Shown here: positions 49,985-60,846 of the stretch, in pieces | Layout: each line of letters starts with the position of its first letter | How positions within the stretch are numbered: position 1 is the stretch's first letter | Origin: Amphirosellinia nigrospora | Taxonomy: Eukaryota; Ascomycota; Sordariomycetes; Xylariales; Xylariaceae | Assembly: GCA_004123355.1 (NCBI GenBank) | Contig: SCHM01000002.1 | Coordinates: 4,499,569 to 4,563,568, forward strand | Direction of reading: 5' to 3' | DNA length: 64,000 nucleotides | Made by a program: the position numbers and the translations under genes | Notes under the pieces: model-generated | Database searches by the model: none | What the model saw: only the letters and a program-made list of their open reading frames with translations | What the model was told of the DNA's origin: nothing

Positions 49985-50138
49985 TGTTAAAATTATAAGT
50001 ATTAACTAGTAAGTTATATATTAGTTAAGTAAAGAACAAGTCTAAGTATAGGGTACTAAGGTGGTACTTTAGTATATATGGTAGATGTGTGTGGGGCGAA
50101 GTACCCAGCCACCGGAATTACCAGCCCCTGATTCAACA
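49985..50138 (-). repeat. Copia LTR (right; 5' LTR of the minus-strand element)
   Basis: Begins TGTTAAAATTATAAG and ends CTGATTCAACA, so the ends are TGTT...AACA. Pairs with 27499-27654 and is the less mutated copy. Confidence 0.88.
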
Positions 50139-50143
50139 GCTGG
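50139..50143 (+). repeat. Target-site duplication GCTGG, right
   Basis: Matches 27494-27498 at the other end of the copia element. Confidence 0.85.
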
Positions 50144-51116
50144 GATGGACATACACATCACTCGGGGTTTCAAGTGCTTGTAGAGACATTAAAGAGAGGT
50201 GGCAGAAGCGACGAAAGCCTGTTCTAAAGAAGGAGTTACCACATTTTGCAATTATACCACTCCAAACGACGCCTATTTCTCGACCGAATACGTCCGTACA
50301 GATTCGGCTACAGCACTTTTAGTTGCCGTAAACGACACATTTTTTCACGCTACACCCACGAGTTATATATCAGCCGATTTCCTCCAAGTTGCCGTGTTCC
50401 AGTCCAATAGTGGCAGGGAATCCAACTTCAACGACGACGGAATACGAGCTGACAATATAACAGAATGCACGCTATCGCTATCATTACATGAGTACTCTAA
50501 CATTACTGCAAATGGCTCACAACTTGAATTTACTCATAAAGCCACGAAACTGCAGCCTGCTTGGATTGATGTCAACCAGACTCTCGATAGATTTCCGAAC
50601 ATCACGTTTAATCAGTCCGAGAGCGGGCCGATCGATCCGCCTTTTGTCATAAACGCGTACGACTGGGCTAATATGATTTATTTCTTCGAATCCAATTCTT
50701 TCAAGTCTCACATCATTTCTGGAGATGCCATCAAAGGGAAGGACACCGATCGAATTGGAACCGGAGGAGCATTTCTCAATACCGATGTTCCAACCGTGTT
50801 CGTAGGCCTCGCTGAGTCCATGACAGACTATCTACGGTCCCTGAGTACGGGCCCAAATGTGGAATTGGCGCGCGGCGCGCGTGTGGACTCGGTCGTCTTT
50901 GTCCGCATCCGTTGGCAGTGGTTAACACTGCCATTGGTCGAAGAGTTGGCCGCTTTCGTGTTCGTCATTTGGGTTATCATCTACAACAAACGCCACAATA
51001 TACAGGATGGAAGTCATCCGCTTTGGCTGTTCTGGCCTATAAGTTTGATCGAGACAAACTTGCTGGTGACAACGTTCCCAGGCCCTAAAGCGGTTGATCG
51101 ATATGCAAGAATGTGA
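50139..51116 (+). pseudogene. DUF3176 membrane protein, 3' part
   Basis: This continues the gene broken at 27498. YTSLGVSSACRDIKE follows the insertion in one frame and EATKACSKEGVTTFCNYTTP in the next; breaks near 50144-50152 and 50191-50199 each need one added base. The middle portion (RTDSATALLVAVNDTFFHAT, ISADFLQVAVFQS and several N-glycosylation-type sites such as NITAN, NITF) looks extracellular. VGLAESMTDYLRSLS and the last membrane helix (WLTLPLVEELAAFVFVIWVI) are family features. A further shift near 51020 would give AVLAYKFDRDKLAGDNVP. The C terminus is uncertain (stop used here at 51114-51116; 51132 in another frame). Confidence 0.85.
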
Positions 51117-51408
51117 CGCCCAGTTACAATAAATCAAGAATTGTTTCGGCATCGCTCGGGTTTGTATAATTTGGTATCTTGGCTTGCTCAATATTAGTAT
51201 GCTCGAAGAAGTCTGAAATGGAAAATAATAGGGTAGCAGGAATTCTCGTATCTACGTCGCAAGTTGTTGAGACCTCTGAGACCAGGACCTGCATACGACA
51301 GAAATGCATCCATAAAGTAGAGGGGTTCGCCAGGGCTACTACTAATTACTACAGCCTTGACACTGCGTGCCATGACTTTGATCGAATGGCACGACGCGTC
51401 GCAGGTGA

Positions 51409-52859
51409 TCAAGAGAAGTAGCTGAGGCTAACAATCGCTTCAAGCGGATGGATAGTCCCCCCCAAGCCTGCAGCTGAAAGGGCCGTGACACTCGCTTGGT
51501 TCTGATCTGCCAGGCCTGCCAGGACCAGTCATGTTCTGAGGCTACCGTTAAAATCGACGACACGAACGCTAGAAATGGAAACCTTTGAGCTTACTGGTTT
51601 CAAGTTCACGTCGAAAAGAGCGAATGGGGATTTCGGGTCGGGAGTGAAACGCCTGACGTCAATACGGATTGGTGCAGTTATCTTCATGAGTTCAGCGATC
51701 ACCTCACGTTGACGTTGTGTATGTGCATATCCTGGGTCTTTCCGGTATTCGTCGGCCGAGACCAGGCGCAAATTGGCCATAACGGCAACAACACCGTTGT
51801 ACGGAGCAATGTTGTCTTAATGGTTAAACGGGAAACAACGGGCATCGACCAACAACAGGGTCTATCCTCAGATGGAGGCATCATCGTCACAGTCGCTTCC
51901 TCTCCCGCCAGAAATTTCTCCACCAGAACAAGAGGCGATTTCTTGAAGAGCATCCCGATATGTCGATGCGACTCATCCCAAGTAGAACACACCTTGACTC
52001 CATGACTCCCTCTTCCTTGAACGGGTTTCACGACAAGCGGAAATGCACTGTCACGATCCACGCAAGGGTAGGGTGTAAAACATCTGTTGTTGCACAGAGG
52101 ACCAGTGAAGTCATCTCCGTGGGCTCTACGTGACCATGTGGCTATATACGAGGAGTCTCTTTGTCTAACTGGTCTCTGATCCTCTGTTCCTGGCATGCAT
52201 TCTTTAGCCTCCAAACGCTATATCGGGGTCCTGGTCCGGAGAAATGGTACAAGCATAAGGTAATGTAAGGGCTTGATATTAGCGAAGGACATCATTCAAG
52301 ATAGCCTTGTCGTCAAATCTCTCGACTAGGTTAGGTGGTTGCCCTATGATGCGGAGTTGATTACTGTATCTAGATAGGCGGGACGATGTCTGTAACGGGT
52401 GAGATGCGAAGAGGATGGTATAGCCCATAAATGAGTCGCGCCTTTTTCGACTGCAGACAAGATTCCCTCTTCAGTATCTGGAAAAGCACCAGCCGCTAGA
52501 CTCTTGTGGGTTGGCGCATCTGCATATGTGATGATGTCTACGTTTGCCATTTCTCCGAGGGTGTAAGCAATATCTGCACGAGAATCTTGGTAGCCTAAAG
52601 TGTAAGTAGAAATTAGGTGACAACTACGGACCAGAGAAACTCGCGCGTCGAATTACACACCGCCCGGTTTGCGTGGCTTTCGCACTCCATTGATGGGTGG
52701 AGGATCTAACGCTTGATATAGTACAGCGACGCGAGGTTGCTCGTGACAGGAAGTCGAGTAGCGCGTTTGCGCTGCGAGGTACAACAGAAACTGATGCGAC
52801 GGAACAGCACGGAAATAATAGTTGACCAACTTTGTTAAACGTAATGGATTGGATACCAT
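51409..52859 (-). pseudogene. ATP-grasp ligase relic
   Basis: ATP-grasp enzymes join an acid to an amine through an acyl phosphate. Exon 1 (52859-52661) starts MVSNPLRLTKLVNYYFRAVP and splices (GTGTGT to TTAG) to YQDSRADIAYTLGEMANVDI at 52594. Then come GATHLWA, ILFASHPLQTSSRLSRY, GQPPNLVERFDDKAILND, a stop, the ATP-binding block FPLVVKPVQGRGSHGVKV and LVLVEKFLAGEEATVTMMPP, and MPVVSR. The catalytic stretch APYNGVVAVMANLRLVSADE and IRIDVRRFTPD, FALFDVNLKP is in another frame and preceded by an in-frame TAA. After an intron NMTGPGRPGRS and, shifted again, ALSAAGLG lead to the end at 51409. Several frame breaks and at least two stops make this a pseudogene. A second fragment is at 14308-14420. 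Confidence 0.8.
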
Positions 52860-54532
52860 AGTCGATCAGGTCTTATATAGCTTGAAACTACCAGAGGTTG
52901 TTAAAAACAATGCATGTACCAGATGACGTGACATAAACACGTACCTGCAGTTATTGTCTGGCCAACCAGCCTATGAATAGTTACCTATAAGTAGTTGCTA
53001 CGACGTCGACAACGGGCCGTCGTCGAGGAGCTTCTAATGTGATTTTTTTTTCGATTCCTTCCGATTTCCTAACCATAGTGCAGCCAAATGCTATCTACTA
53101 GGGTTAGTCCACAGTATAATCGTAGGAGGAGCTTCGAGGGGCAATGAATCCAACCCCAACGAATAGAGGCAACAAGAGATGAAAGCTGGTAAAAAACGAC
53201 TGAAAGATTCATTCGGAATTCCCGATTTGACTTAGATACTTCTTGAAAAGATCTCTCCTAGCTCTCGCCTGACAGTGAGTTAATGACCCAATGAGATATG
53301 ACTTGAATGGTCAGATTTAGTGAAGATAAACAATACGTCACATAATTCTAGCCCGATTACGTAATACGAATTCATGGTTTCGAGCTAACATTACCCTAGA
53401 CGCGTACCCCGTACCCAATACGCTATTTATATATTCGAGATTCTACTTAATTCTAACATCCGTCGCTGAATAGCATCCTAAAGCATGAAAATTGATGTAG
53501 CTGCACCCACGATACTGCTTCGCTGAACTCTTCGAGCTGTTAAATTCCACATATTCAGGACAATGCCCTTGCAGTGGATAAATCATCCGGAGAGGTTGTC
53601 ATCCGCTGTCCTAGGAGTCGGTCGTTACATCGTAGAGCTAGGTCGGCCTGCTGCTGTGACACGTACCATTAAGAGCCGACAAGTAAATATGAGGTTCAGG
53701 TTCGGAGCATATGTCCAAAGTGGTGATAGTCATTCTACCTTCATTAGATGCCACCTTATCACTCCCCGCCAAGCTCTTGGCCATTAGAGCTGGATATTAA
53801 TGCTTATTTGTTATAGTCGGGAACGACGGTTGTGGATTCTTGGATTTTGAGGATGCGAGCGCAGTATAGTTTTTAAAAAAAATATCTGGGCTGCTTTGGA
53901 CTCCGGAGCTCTGTGCCAGTCACCGTGAACGGCATCGCTTGAAGTCATGTAATAGAGCCTAGACAAGGGATACATTGGCATCAATGATGCACCTTTTCTC
54001 TATAGACTAACCATACGCCATTCCTCTCCTCATTGACCTCTAACGATGACTAGATGTTTTCTGACCAGAGCACAGAAGTAATTCAATTCGTAGCCCACAT
54101 TTAGCCTGGAGCATTCGATACTCCAGCTCCCGACGTATAGAGGTATAATCTCTTAACCGGATTTCCAACCCTACCTATGTGTTCCTCCATACCAAATATA
54201 CGTATAGTACGATTGCCGAGATTGCTTTCACAATGCAGATCTTGAAATGATCTCGGCCTACATCACCTTAAGTATAGACCACATCAGCCGAGAGGCCGGC
54301 CATCAACCAGCCTTTCCTATGTTAATATTTAGGAAGGAAGGAAGAACCAATGATTTAGATCGCATTTGTCATGGAGTATCGCCAGGTTGTATATATTTAG
54401 TATCGCCTTGAATGAGAATGAGCTATTGATATGTGAGGAGCTCCCAGTCCTTACTTTTCGAATTTCTCTGGGATTCCATAGTTCGTCTCACTCGAGGCAC
54501 TGTCAGAAACTGTCAGCTTTCTTCCAACCACG
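52860..54532. other. Long gene-free stretch
   Basis: No supported gene, repeat or RNA gene. The largest open frame (75 codons at 53563) has no recognisable features. The right end should contain the promoter of the secreted cytochrome gene. Confidence 0.45.
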
Positions 54533-55242
54533 ATGGTGTTTTTCTCGACGCTATGCACCGCTGCACTTGCACTTACTTCATTTGCGAGTGCAGCACAGTA
54601 CTGTGACCCTGCGACTAGTGTCTGCTACTCAGAGACCAAGGCTGGCGATTTATATGTCAGGGTAGCACTTCCGGCCGTCCAGGAAGAGCCTTTTGACATC
54701 CTGATGCAGATTGTGGCTCCTAAGGCAGCTGCAGGCTGGGCGGCCGTCGCTTGGGGCGGCAAGATGGTCAAAAATCCTATTACCGTCGCCTGGGCGAATG
54801 GGAATCAGACTGTTGTTTCTTCTCGATGGGCAGAGTATGTGTTGTTATTGTCTTACCTCGCTCCATCATTTCTATACCCAGAGCCTCATCTGACATTGAA
54901 GCATCTGACTAACATGATACTTAAAGCACCCGCACCCATCCTGTTGCCTACCCAAATGCAAGTTACAGGGTTCTAAAGGGCTCTACAGTTAATGCTACGC
55001 ATTGGACCATGACGGCAATCTGTAGCGGGTGTGCAAGCTGGACGGCCGATGATGCGAAGACAGCTCTCAACCCGAACGATACTGCTGCCAAGTTGGCGTA
55101 CGCATTGGCGCCTACCTCTCCCTCGCAGCCCGCGAACAATGGCAGCTCAATAGTAAAGCATACTGTTCATGCTTCCTTTGCGATTGACTTGGCGGCTGCC
55201 AAGACAGAGAAGTTTGAGGACTATGTGAATGCTTTGTCGTGA
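54533..55242 (+). CDS. Secreted AA8-type (cellobiose-dehydrogenase-like) cytochrome domain protein
   Basis: Two exons (54533-54834, 54927-55242) join in frame to 205 residues with no breaks. A signal peptide (FFSTLCTAALALTSFASA) precedes a domain matching the haem-b cytochrome of cellobiose dehydrogenase (AA8/CDH-cyt): YCDPATSVCYSE, ALPAVQEEPFDILMQIVAP, GWAAVAWGGKM, NPITVAWANGNQTVVSSRWA, then THPVAYPNAS, NATHWTMTAICSGCASW and HTVHASFAIDL. A Met in the first half and a His near the end are the likely haem ligands by analogy. There is no attached FAD dehydrogenase domain, so this is a stand-alone electron-transfer protein outside the cell, perhaps a partner for oxidative polysaccharide enzymes. 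The partner is inferred, not seen. Confidence 0.85.
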
Positions 55243-55862
55243 GGAGGATGGGATAAGTTAGGGAGGAACCATTGGAATGATGTGTGGGAGATTAGAGTCA
55301 CATGAACCGGTGACCGGAAGATGAAAGCAAGAGACTGGTGTCTTCTTTGACGAAGCTGGTTGTATTTATGTCCTGTTTGTATCCTTGATCTTAGATCTAT
55401 TAAGTCGCATAGTTGGGTTTCGGGGCATGCTCACACAGGCGCCTCTTCCGGCCTTGCGGCAGAATGGCCGGCAAATGAAAGCTTCTGATTCTTAATAAGA
55501 AGTCAACTTCGCTAGTTCGAGTATGATCACTCAGCTGTCTGCTTACGCAGGTGTGCATGCCGTAAAGGATCTTCGAGTACGGAATTGAGAAATAACACGC
55601 ACCCGGCCAGGGCGACGGGCCAGGGCATCAGCCTCTGATGTGACGCACTCTCTCAGTATTCTAGCGGAAGAGTTTTATCTATACCAGATAATGATAGTCA
55701 TGAACTAAAGCCGAGTTCATCAACTATTTCAGCTAGATAAATGAAGTTTATGCCTCGATCAACCTGGCCGCTCCTTTCTGACCTCGTTGTTGGGCCATTA
55801 CACCACGAATCCCCTAGATGGAAGGACGCAGTCATCCTCTTCAAATTCAATCCTATTCCATT
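55243..55862. other. Intergenic stretch (convergent 3' ends)
   Basis: No gene seen between the AA8 gene and the leftward acyl-CoA ligase gene. Confidence 0.4.
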
Positions 55863-57627
55863 CTACAGTCTTGCTCGCATATCTTGCGCCGTTACCACAA
55901 CTCCAATTATGCCCTTTTTTGCTCGGTCACGTAGCACCCTCCTGAGAATCTTGCCACTCGGACTTTTCGGAATCTCATCTATAAACTCAATTTCCTTGAT
56001 CCATTTATGTCGCGCTTTGTTCTTCATCACGTAAGCAAGGAGCGCAGTTCCAGTAGCTTCATCAGCTCTATGCTCCCGTTTGAGGACCACGTATGCTTTC
56101 GGTCGTTCACCGGCTTGTTCGTCCTGAATCGCTAAAACGGCACAGTCCTCGACCGCCGAATAACCAAGTAAAAGATCTTCTAGTTCGGCCGGGGCAACAC
56201 CAATTCCCTTGACCTTGATCAATTCCTTGATGCGATCGGTAATGGTAATGAATCCTTCGCCATCGATTATGCCCTGGTCGCCAGTGTGTAAGAAGCCGTC
56301 GGTATCGAAGGTCTCGCGGGTAGCTTTCTCGTTATTCAAATATCCAATAACTACCTGCGGCCCTCTTGCCAGGATCTCGCCTGACTCGCCAACATCGGCC
56401 TCGCTTCCGTCTTCTTTAATCACCTTGACCTCCGTGCTTGCGACGATGGTGCCCACCTTATGAGCATGGCTGTAGTCATATGCCCAGGGCGGATGAGCTG
56501 TGATGTAGGAGCAGGATTCCGTCATGCCGTACCCCTGTTTAAAGCCGCTTCCCGGTAGTTTTTGTTGAAGAAGGTGAAGAACCTCTTCGGAGACCGGGGC
56601 AGCGCCGCAAGATATACGTTTGACGCAGCTTAAATCGTACTTCTCAACAACCGGATCCCGCACGAGACGGATGAGAATAGGAGGCACGACAAGAACTTCT
56701 GGGATCTGGTACTCGACGATCGTCTCTAGCATCATCTCCATACTGAATTGTGGGATCATGATGACCTCGGCATTAATTATCAGCGGCAAGTGAAGGCCAT
56801 GCACGAGTCCGGTAACATGGAACATGGGTAGGACACCCAGCACTTTCTTGTGATCTGGCGGTGTGATAGGCTGCATCTGCATTAATTGTGCAATAACGTT
56901 TTGGTGTGCAATCATGACCTATTGGCAATTAATGCGGCGTTATTGACTGGGCGCGGGACTACTTACAGCTTTTGGCAAACCAGTTGTACCGGATGAGAAA
57001 CTGAGGAGGGCGCATATATCCTTATTCTTCTTGCCGACGGGCACCTTAGCATACGCAACTTGATCACAATCCCCATATCGCCGACCCCTCTCAATAAGCT
57101 CCTTTATGGTGATATATCCCTCCAGCTGACCCTCGAGGAGGAATATGTGCTCCTTCGATATCCCGACATTCCTCGCTGCCTGGGCGGCGATGTCAATTGA
57201 TGTCGGATGTGTCGCGATGAATTTGGCATGTGCCGTGCGCAGTGCGTATGTCATCTCCTCGACATTATAAGCTGGCGAGGCTCCGGACACCACACCACCT
57301 ACACATATCGACAAGACAGATTAGCAAGACTAATCAAAGTCTACACGTGAAGAAATGATGTGGGGGACGAGGACGCGTACCGACTCGCATAGCCGCGAAT
57401 AGCATGACGGGGTACCATATCGTATTCCGACTAAACAAGGACACAGTATCGCCTTCCTTCAAACCATAGTCCTTGACCAGCACCGTCGAGATATAGGTCG
57501 CTGCTCTTTTGACATCTTTCCATGATACCCTCTCTTTCGTAACCGCGTCCACATAGCCGGCAAGCTGGTCTGTCGGATACTTATTCAGCGGACAGACCTT
57601 CGAGTCCTTTTCGAATAACCACTCCAT
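55863..57627 (-). CDS. 4-coumarate-CoA-ligase-like acyl-CoA synthetase
   Basis: This adenylate-forming enzyme activates a carboxylic acid as AMP ester and passes it to CoA. Three exons (57627-57381, 57298-56967, 56918-55863) join in frame with no breaks, about 544 residues. Motifs: the AMP-binding loop FSSGTTGLPKAV (spliced), YGMTES, HTGDQGIIDGEG, DRIKELIKVKG and the C-terminal Lys motif PKSPSGKILRR. An aromatic-acid specificity segment (MFHVTGLVHGLHLPLIINAEV) is as in 4CL-like enzymes. The last residues are ARL, a variant of the peroxisomal targeting signal (S/A/C)-(K/R/H)-(L/M), so the enzyme is probably peroxisomal. It is divergent to the F-box gene. The substrate is unknown. Confidence 0.93.
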
Positions 57628-58528
57628 ATAGTAACATCGCCGGGAACTGTTACCCGATTAGCCGGTGAGATAACGGCCACTCGACATCTCACCTACACGT
57701 AATGTCGGGATGTTTGCTCTTAAAGATGGGCATGACAAGGGAGGCAATTAATAAGTGGAAGTTCCTGAGGACAGTACTTGAAACTTTCTCGGAGCGTAAT
57801 CCGCAACGTAAGCTTCAACTAGATAGACTACCCAGGGAGTAGATGGTCTATCACTTTGATCTCACCAACTGTAATTATGTCGGTGAAGCGTGGGGATACT
57901 CCCCGCAACTCGTCTACCTCGGAGGCGTGGACCCCGCATTTGTACTTACCTATGTCGATGAAACCAAGTCTTGTAGTTCAACAGTTGGTTATCTATAAAG
58001 TGTTTCAGGTATGGGCTGTCAGACTCCAATGGAATTGTTGAATAAGCGTATTATCTCGCCAGAGAACGATGAATAGGGGGAACGAAGTTCAACTGGTACC
58101 TACTTAGTAGTTACTAACTTACGGAGCGACATCCATCGGTATTCTGAGGTAAAGAAATATTACCCAGGCTGCTCGATTTCCACACTTACTTGTTCGAGTG
58201 GCAATATGTTAGCTTCTACCTAGAATAGGCGCCGGAACTACCATCGATATTTTTTATACGTGTATAGAGAGAGATTTGGCTTCGTACCCGACAATGAGTC
58301 GTATAAGTTGAAAGGGACTTGTACACATGGTTGGCTAATTATCGGTAAGCCGGTTTAACTCCGATACCGCCGAAGCTGAGTTAAACTGGGTTCAATGGCG
58401 CCCACGACGGCGACGTGAACTCTATTGTCTCCAACTAAAGCGATACGAGTTTGGCTGACTGATGGCACGCAACAGCGCCTGACGACGTGGCGCCCATACT
58501 CGTGGAAATTAAAAAATTAGGACGCAAT
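57628..58528. other. Divergent intergenic region
   Basis: The starts of the leftward acyl-CoA ligase and rightward F-box genes face away from each other across about 900 bases, so both promoters should lie here. No individual site is identified and no gene is seen. Confidence 0.45.
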
Positions 58529-60357
58529 ATGCAGCAAAAACGGAAACGCGCCCTTGCTGATGATGTGTCGCGCTCGACAACGCTCAAACGAAGCCGCCAC
58601 ACGACTGCGCCCGATCTCCTGTCACCTTTGTCCGACGAGCTGCTGGTGCGCATTCTGTCGTTCCTACCGCTTCACGACCTCTTGAACCTTGCTCCGGTGT
58701 CCGATCGCTTCTACCACCTGTCGGGCGATCTCAGATCTGGAAACGTCTCTACTACTCGCGATTCGTGCTGCCCCGCGCGCTCCGCCTCCCCGGCTTTCGC
58801 AACGGTTCGGCCCGAGATGGCAAGTTGCACTACTCGTCGCGCCGGGCGATAGGGCAGATGGTCGGAAGGGAGGATGGGTAGACATGCGGTCGGGAGAAAG
58901 AGACGAACGAGAGAGCCGCGACTGGAAGAGACAATACAAGCTTCGACACAACTGGGCGAGGGGGAAGTGCGCCGTCGAGGAGTTACAACTAGGGGATGAT
59001 TCTGGGTCGTTGGAGACGAGGAAATCACCAAACATGCTGGTCAAAGTGTTGGAGGGGATTGCCGTGACTGCAGATCCAGACACAGGTCTTCGTGTATGGG
59101 ATTTGAAGGCGAAACAGCTCTTGGCCCAGACTGGCTTGGACAAGAATAGCCGTTGCGCACTGCCGAGCTGCATGGCCCTGGACGGCCAATCTCTACAGCA
59201 AAAGACTCTGGACATCGCCCTTGGGTTTACCGACGGCAGTTTCGGCACATGGCGATTACATGTCGAACAAAGGCAAATTACCAGGACCTACAGACACGAG
59301 CGTTCGAGCAACGGCGAAATCATCAGCGTCGCGTTTTTATACCCTTACTTATTAACGGCAACCAAGTTTATCCTTATTTCTTTATATGCATTTGATTCAC
59401 CACCGCCATCACCAGCAGTGCCACCATCCTCAGATCCTTCATGTCCCCGTGAGGCGGCCGAGCCTGCTCGCGGGACTGTAAGGGGTTCAGAGAGTGAGAG
59501 TATACGAGGGCCAAATATAGAAGAACCTGCTAAATGCGACTGGTCGACAGAAGACGCGCAGAGCGAGAGGTCAGGTATGACAGAAGAGAAGTTAACAACA
59601 CAACCCTCGGCGCCATATCTTCTCACGTCTTTAAAATCACACACTTCCCGAGCCCCTCTAGCCTTATCGTTAAGAGAGACGGCGTCGAGTACTGTTGCTT
59701 CAATAGCGTATAGTTTCTCTACCATCCGGGGATGGTCATTAGGTATCCAGGAGCTCCATATACGCCCGATCAGGACGAAGTTCAAGTCACAACCCGAGGT
59801 CACAACAACGCAGTTAGCGTATACCCTGCCCGTAAATAGAACATCGCGGCACGTGTCTTCGCCGCCTTCATCGCCGGTGAGACGGTCGCAGTCTTATGTG
59901 ACAAACGTCGAAGAAAGCGATACGGCAGTCCGGCCAGACGGGCCAATAAGTCTCTCATACACGCACCCCTACTTGCTCGCGACACTGCCCGATAACACAT
60001 TGATACTGCACCTATGCACATCGGGCTCGTCGTCGCTGTCCATATCACCAGGCATCCGACTCTGGGTCATACGTCAGGGATAAGCGATGCGGAAATTACA
60101 GCACGGGGCAAGGCGGTAAGCGTGAGCTCGCGCGGCGAAGAGATCCGATTATGGGAGCTCGAAGGGCGGACCAACGGCCGCAGCATCGAGATCCGCCCTA
60201 CTGGCCAGGCCTCGAGTGGGGTGCCACGATTCGAGAGCATCTGAACGATCAGTGGGATGATCGAAGAAATTGGGTTGGCTTTGATGATGAGATGGTCATC
60301 GTCCTTAAAGAGTCGAGCGAGGGGAGGGAGAGTCTGTTAGTTTATGACTTTACGTGA
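58529..60357 (+). CDS. F-box/WD40-type protein, several frame breaks
   Basis: F-box proteins recruit substrates to an SCF ubiquitin ligase. The start is the ATG at 58529 (MQQKRKRALADDV). The F-box reads LLSPLSDELLVRILSFLPLH then DLLNLAPVSDRFYHLSGD, after which the frame breaks at 58727-58732 and again at 58849-58857; between them QIWKRLYYSRFVLPRALRLP is readable. The long frame from there to 60083 holds WD40-like repeats (VLEGIAVTADPDTGLRVWDL, DIALGFTDGSFGTWRL, ISVAFLYPYLLTATK), an acidic/serine-rich linker, and YTHPYLLATLPDNTLILHLC. Two more breaks (60064-60066, 60196-60198, both in runs) lead to VSVSSRGEEIRLWELEG and the end SLLVYDFT. Each break needs one added base, so a sequence error is as likely as decay. 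Confidence 0.8.
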
Positions 60358-60846
60358 AGAACAAAGATACCCATGAGATGAATGAATATAGAGAGTTCAA
60401 GGTCTTGTTAATTGTCCACCCTGCTGATTATTTTTCGGTTGGTATCAACACCGAACCGGGCGTCTACCGACTTACTCTCTATAGGGGAATCAAGGTGCAT
60501 GGTGTGATAGTAGCGAAACCAACGAAATAAGGAGCAATCCAAGCCTTATTTGTGATATGCTGTTCAAGATAGTTAGTATACGATGTGTATACCATCCATG
60601 ATATAGTAGCAGGCCAGTTCCACACCATGAAAAAGGCGCCTAAACCATTTCGGGATCCGCGGACTCCGCTTCACTTCTCCCTTTCATCTTCCGACCACAA
60701 GAACGACCACTTACAGAGTTAGCGAAGACGAAGAAGACGGCACAGCGGAGATATCAAGAGGCTAGCTACCTGCTTTATGCATCGCGTCTACTTCGAACGC
60801 CGTCAAGCCTTAATCCCGGCATAAAAGCCGAACACGCGATAGTGGC
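60358..60846. other. Intergenic stretch
   Basis: Region between the F-box gene and the transcription-factor gene; no supported gene, and it should include the latter's promoter. Confidence 0.4.

Larger units (their letters stand above)
27499..50138 (-). mobile_element. Ty1/copia retrotransposon carrying two nested Ty3-type elements
   Basis: The outer element is bounded by about 155-bp LTRs at 27499-27654 and 49985-50138 and by the duplication GCTGG. The right LTR ends TGTT...TCAACA; the left copy reads TATTGA...TTAATA, the RIP-mutated form. Subtracting the two nested elements and their duplications leaves about 6.86 kb (27499-33523, 42507-42966 and 49764-50138). Minus-strand copia-type reverse transcriptase motifs at 29430-29760 fix its direction. 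The whole block is extremely AT-rich and nearly free of CpA and TpG, the mark of RIP. No open reading frame survives. Confidence 0.9.

Noticed and set aside
27499-50138. AT-rich block as a centromere or mitochondrial insertion
   Set aside because: LTR pairs, candidate target duplications and degenerate retrotransposon protein motifs account for it fully, and it interrupts a gene.
53563-53787. 75-codon frame in the gene-free stretch before the AA8 gene
   Set aside because: No signal peptide, domain or conserved pattern; sits alone in low-complexity intergenic DNA.
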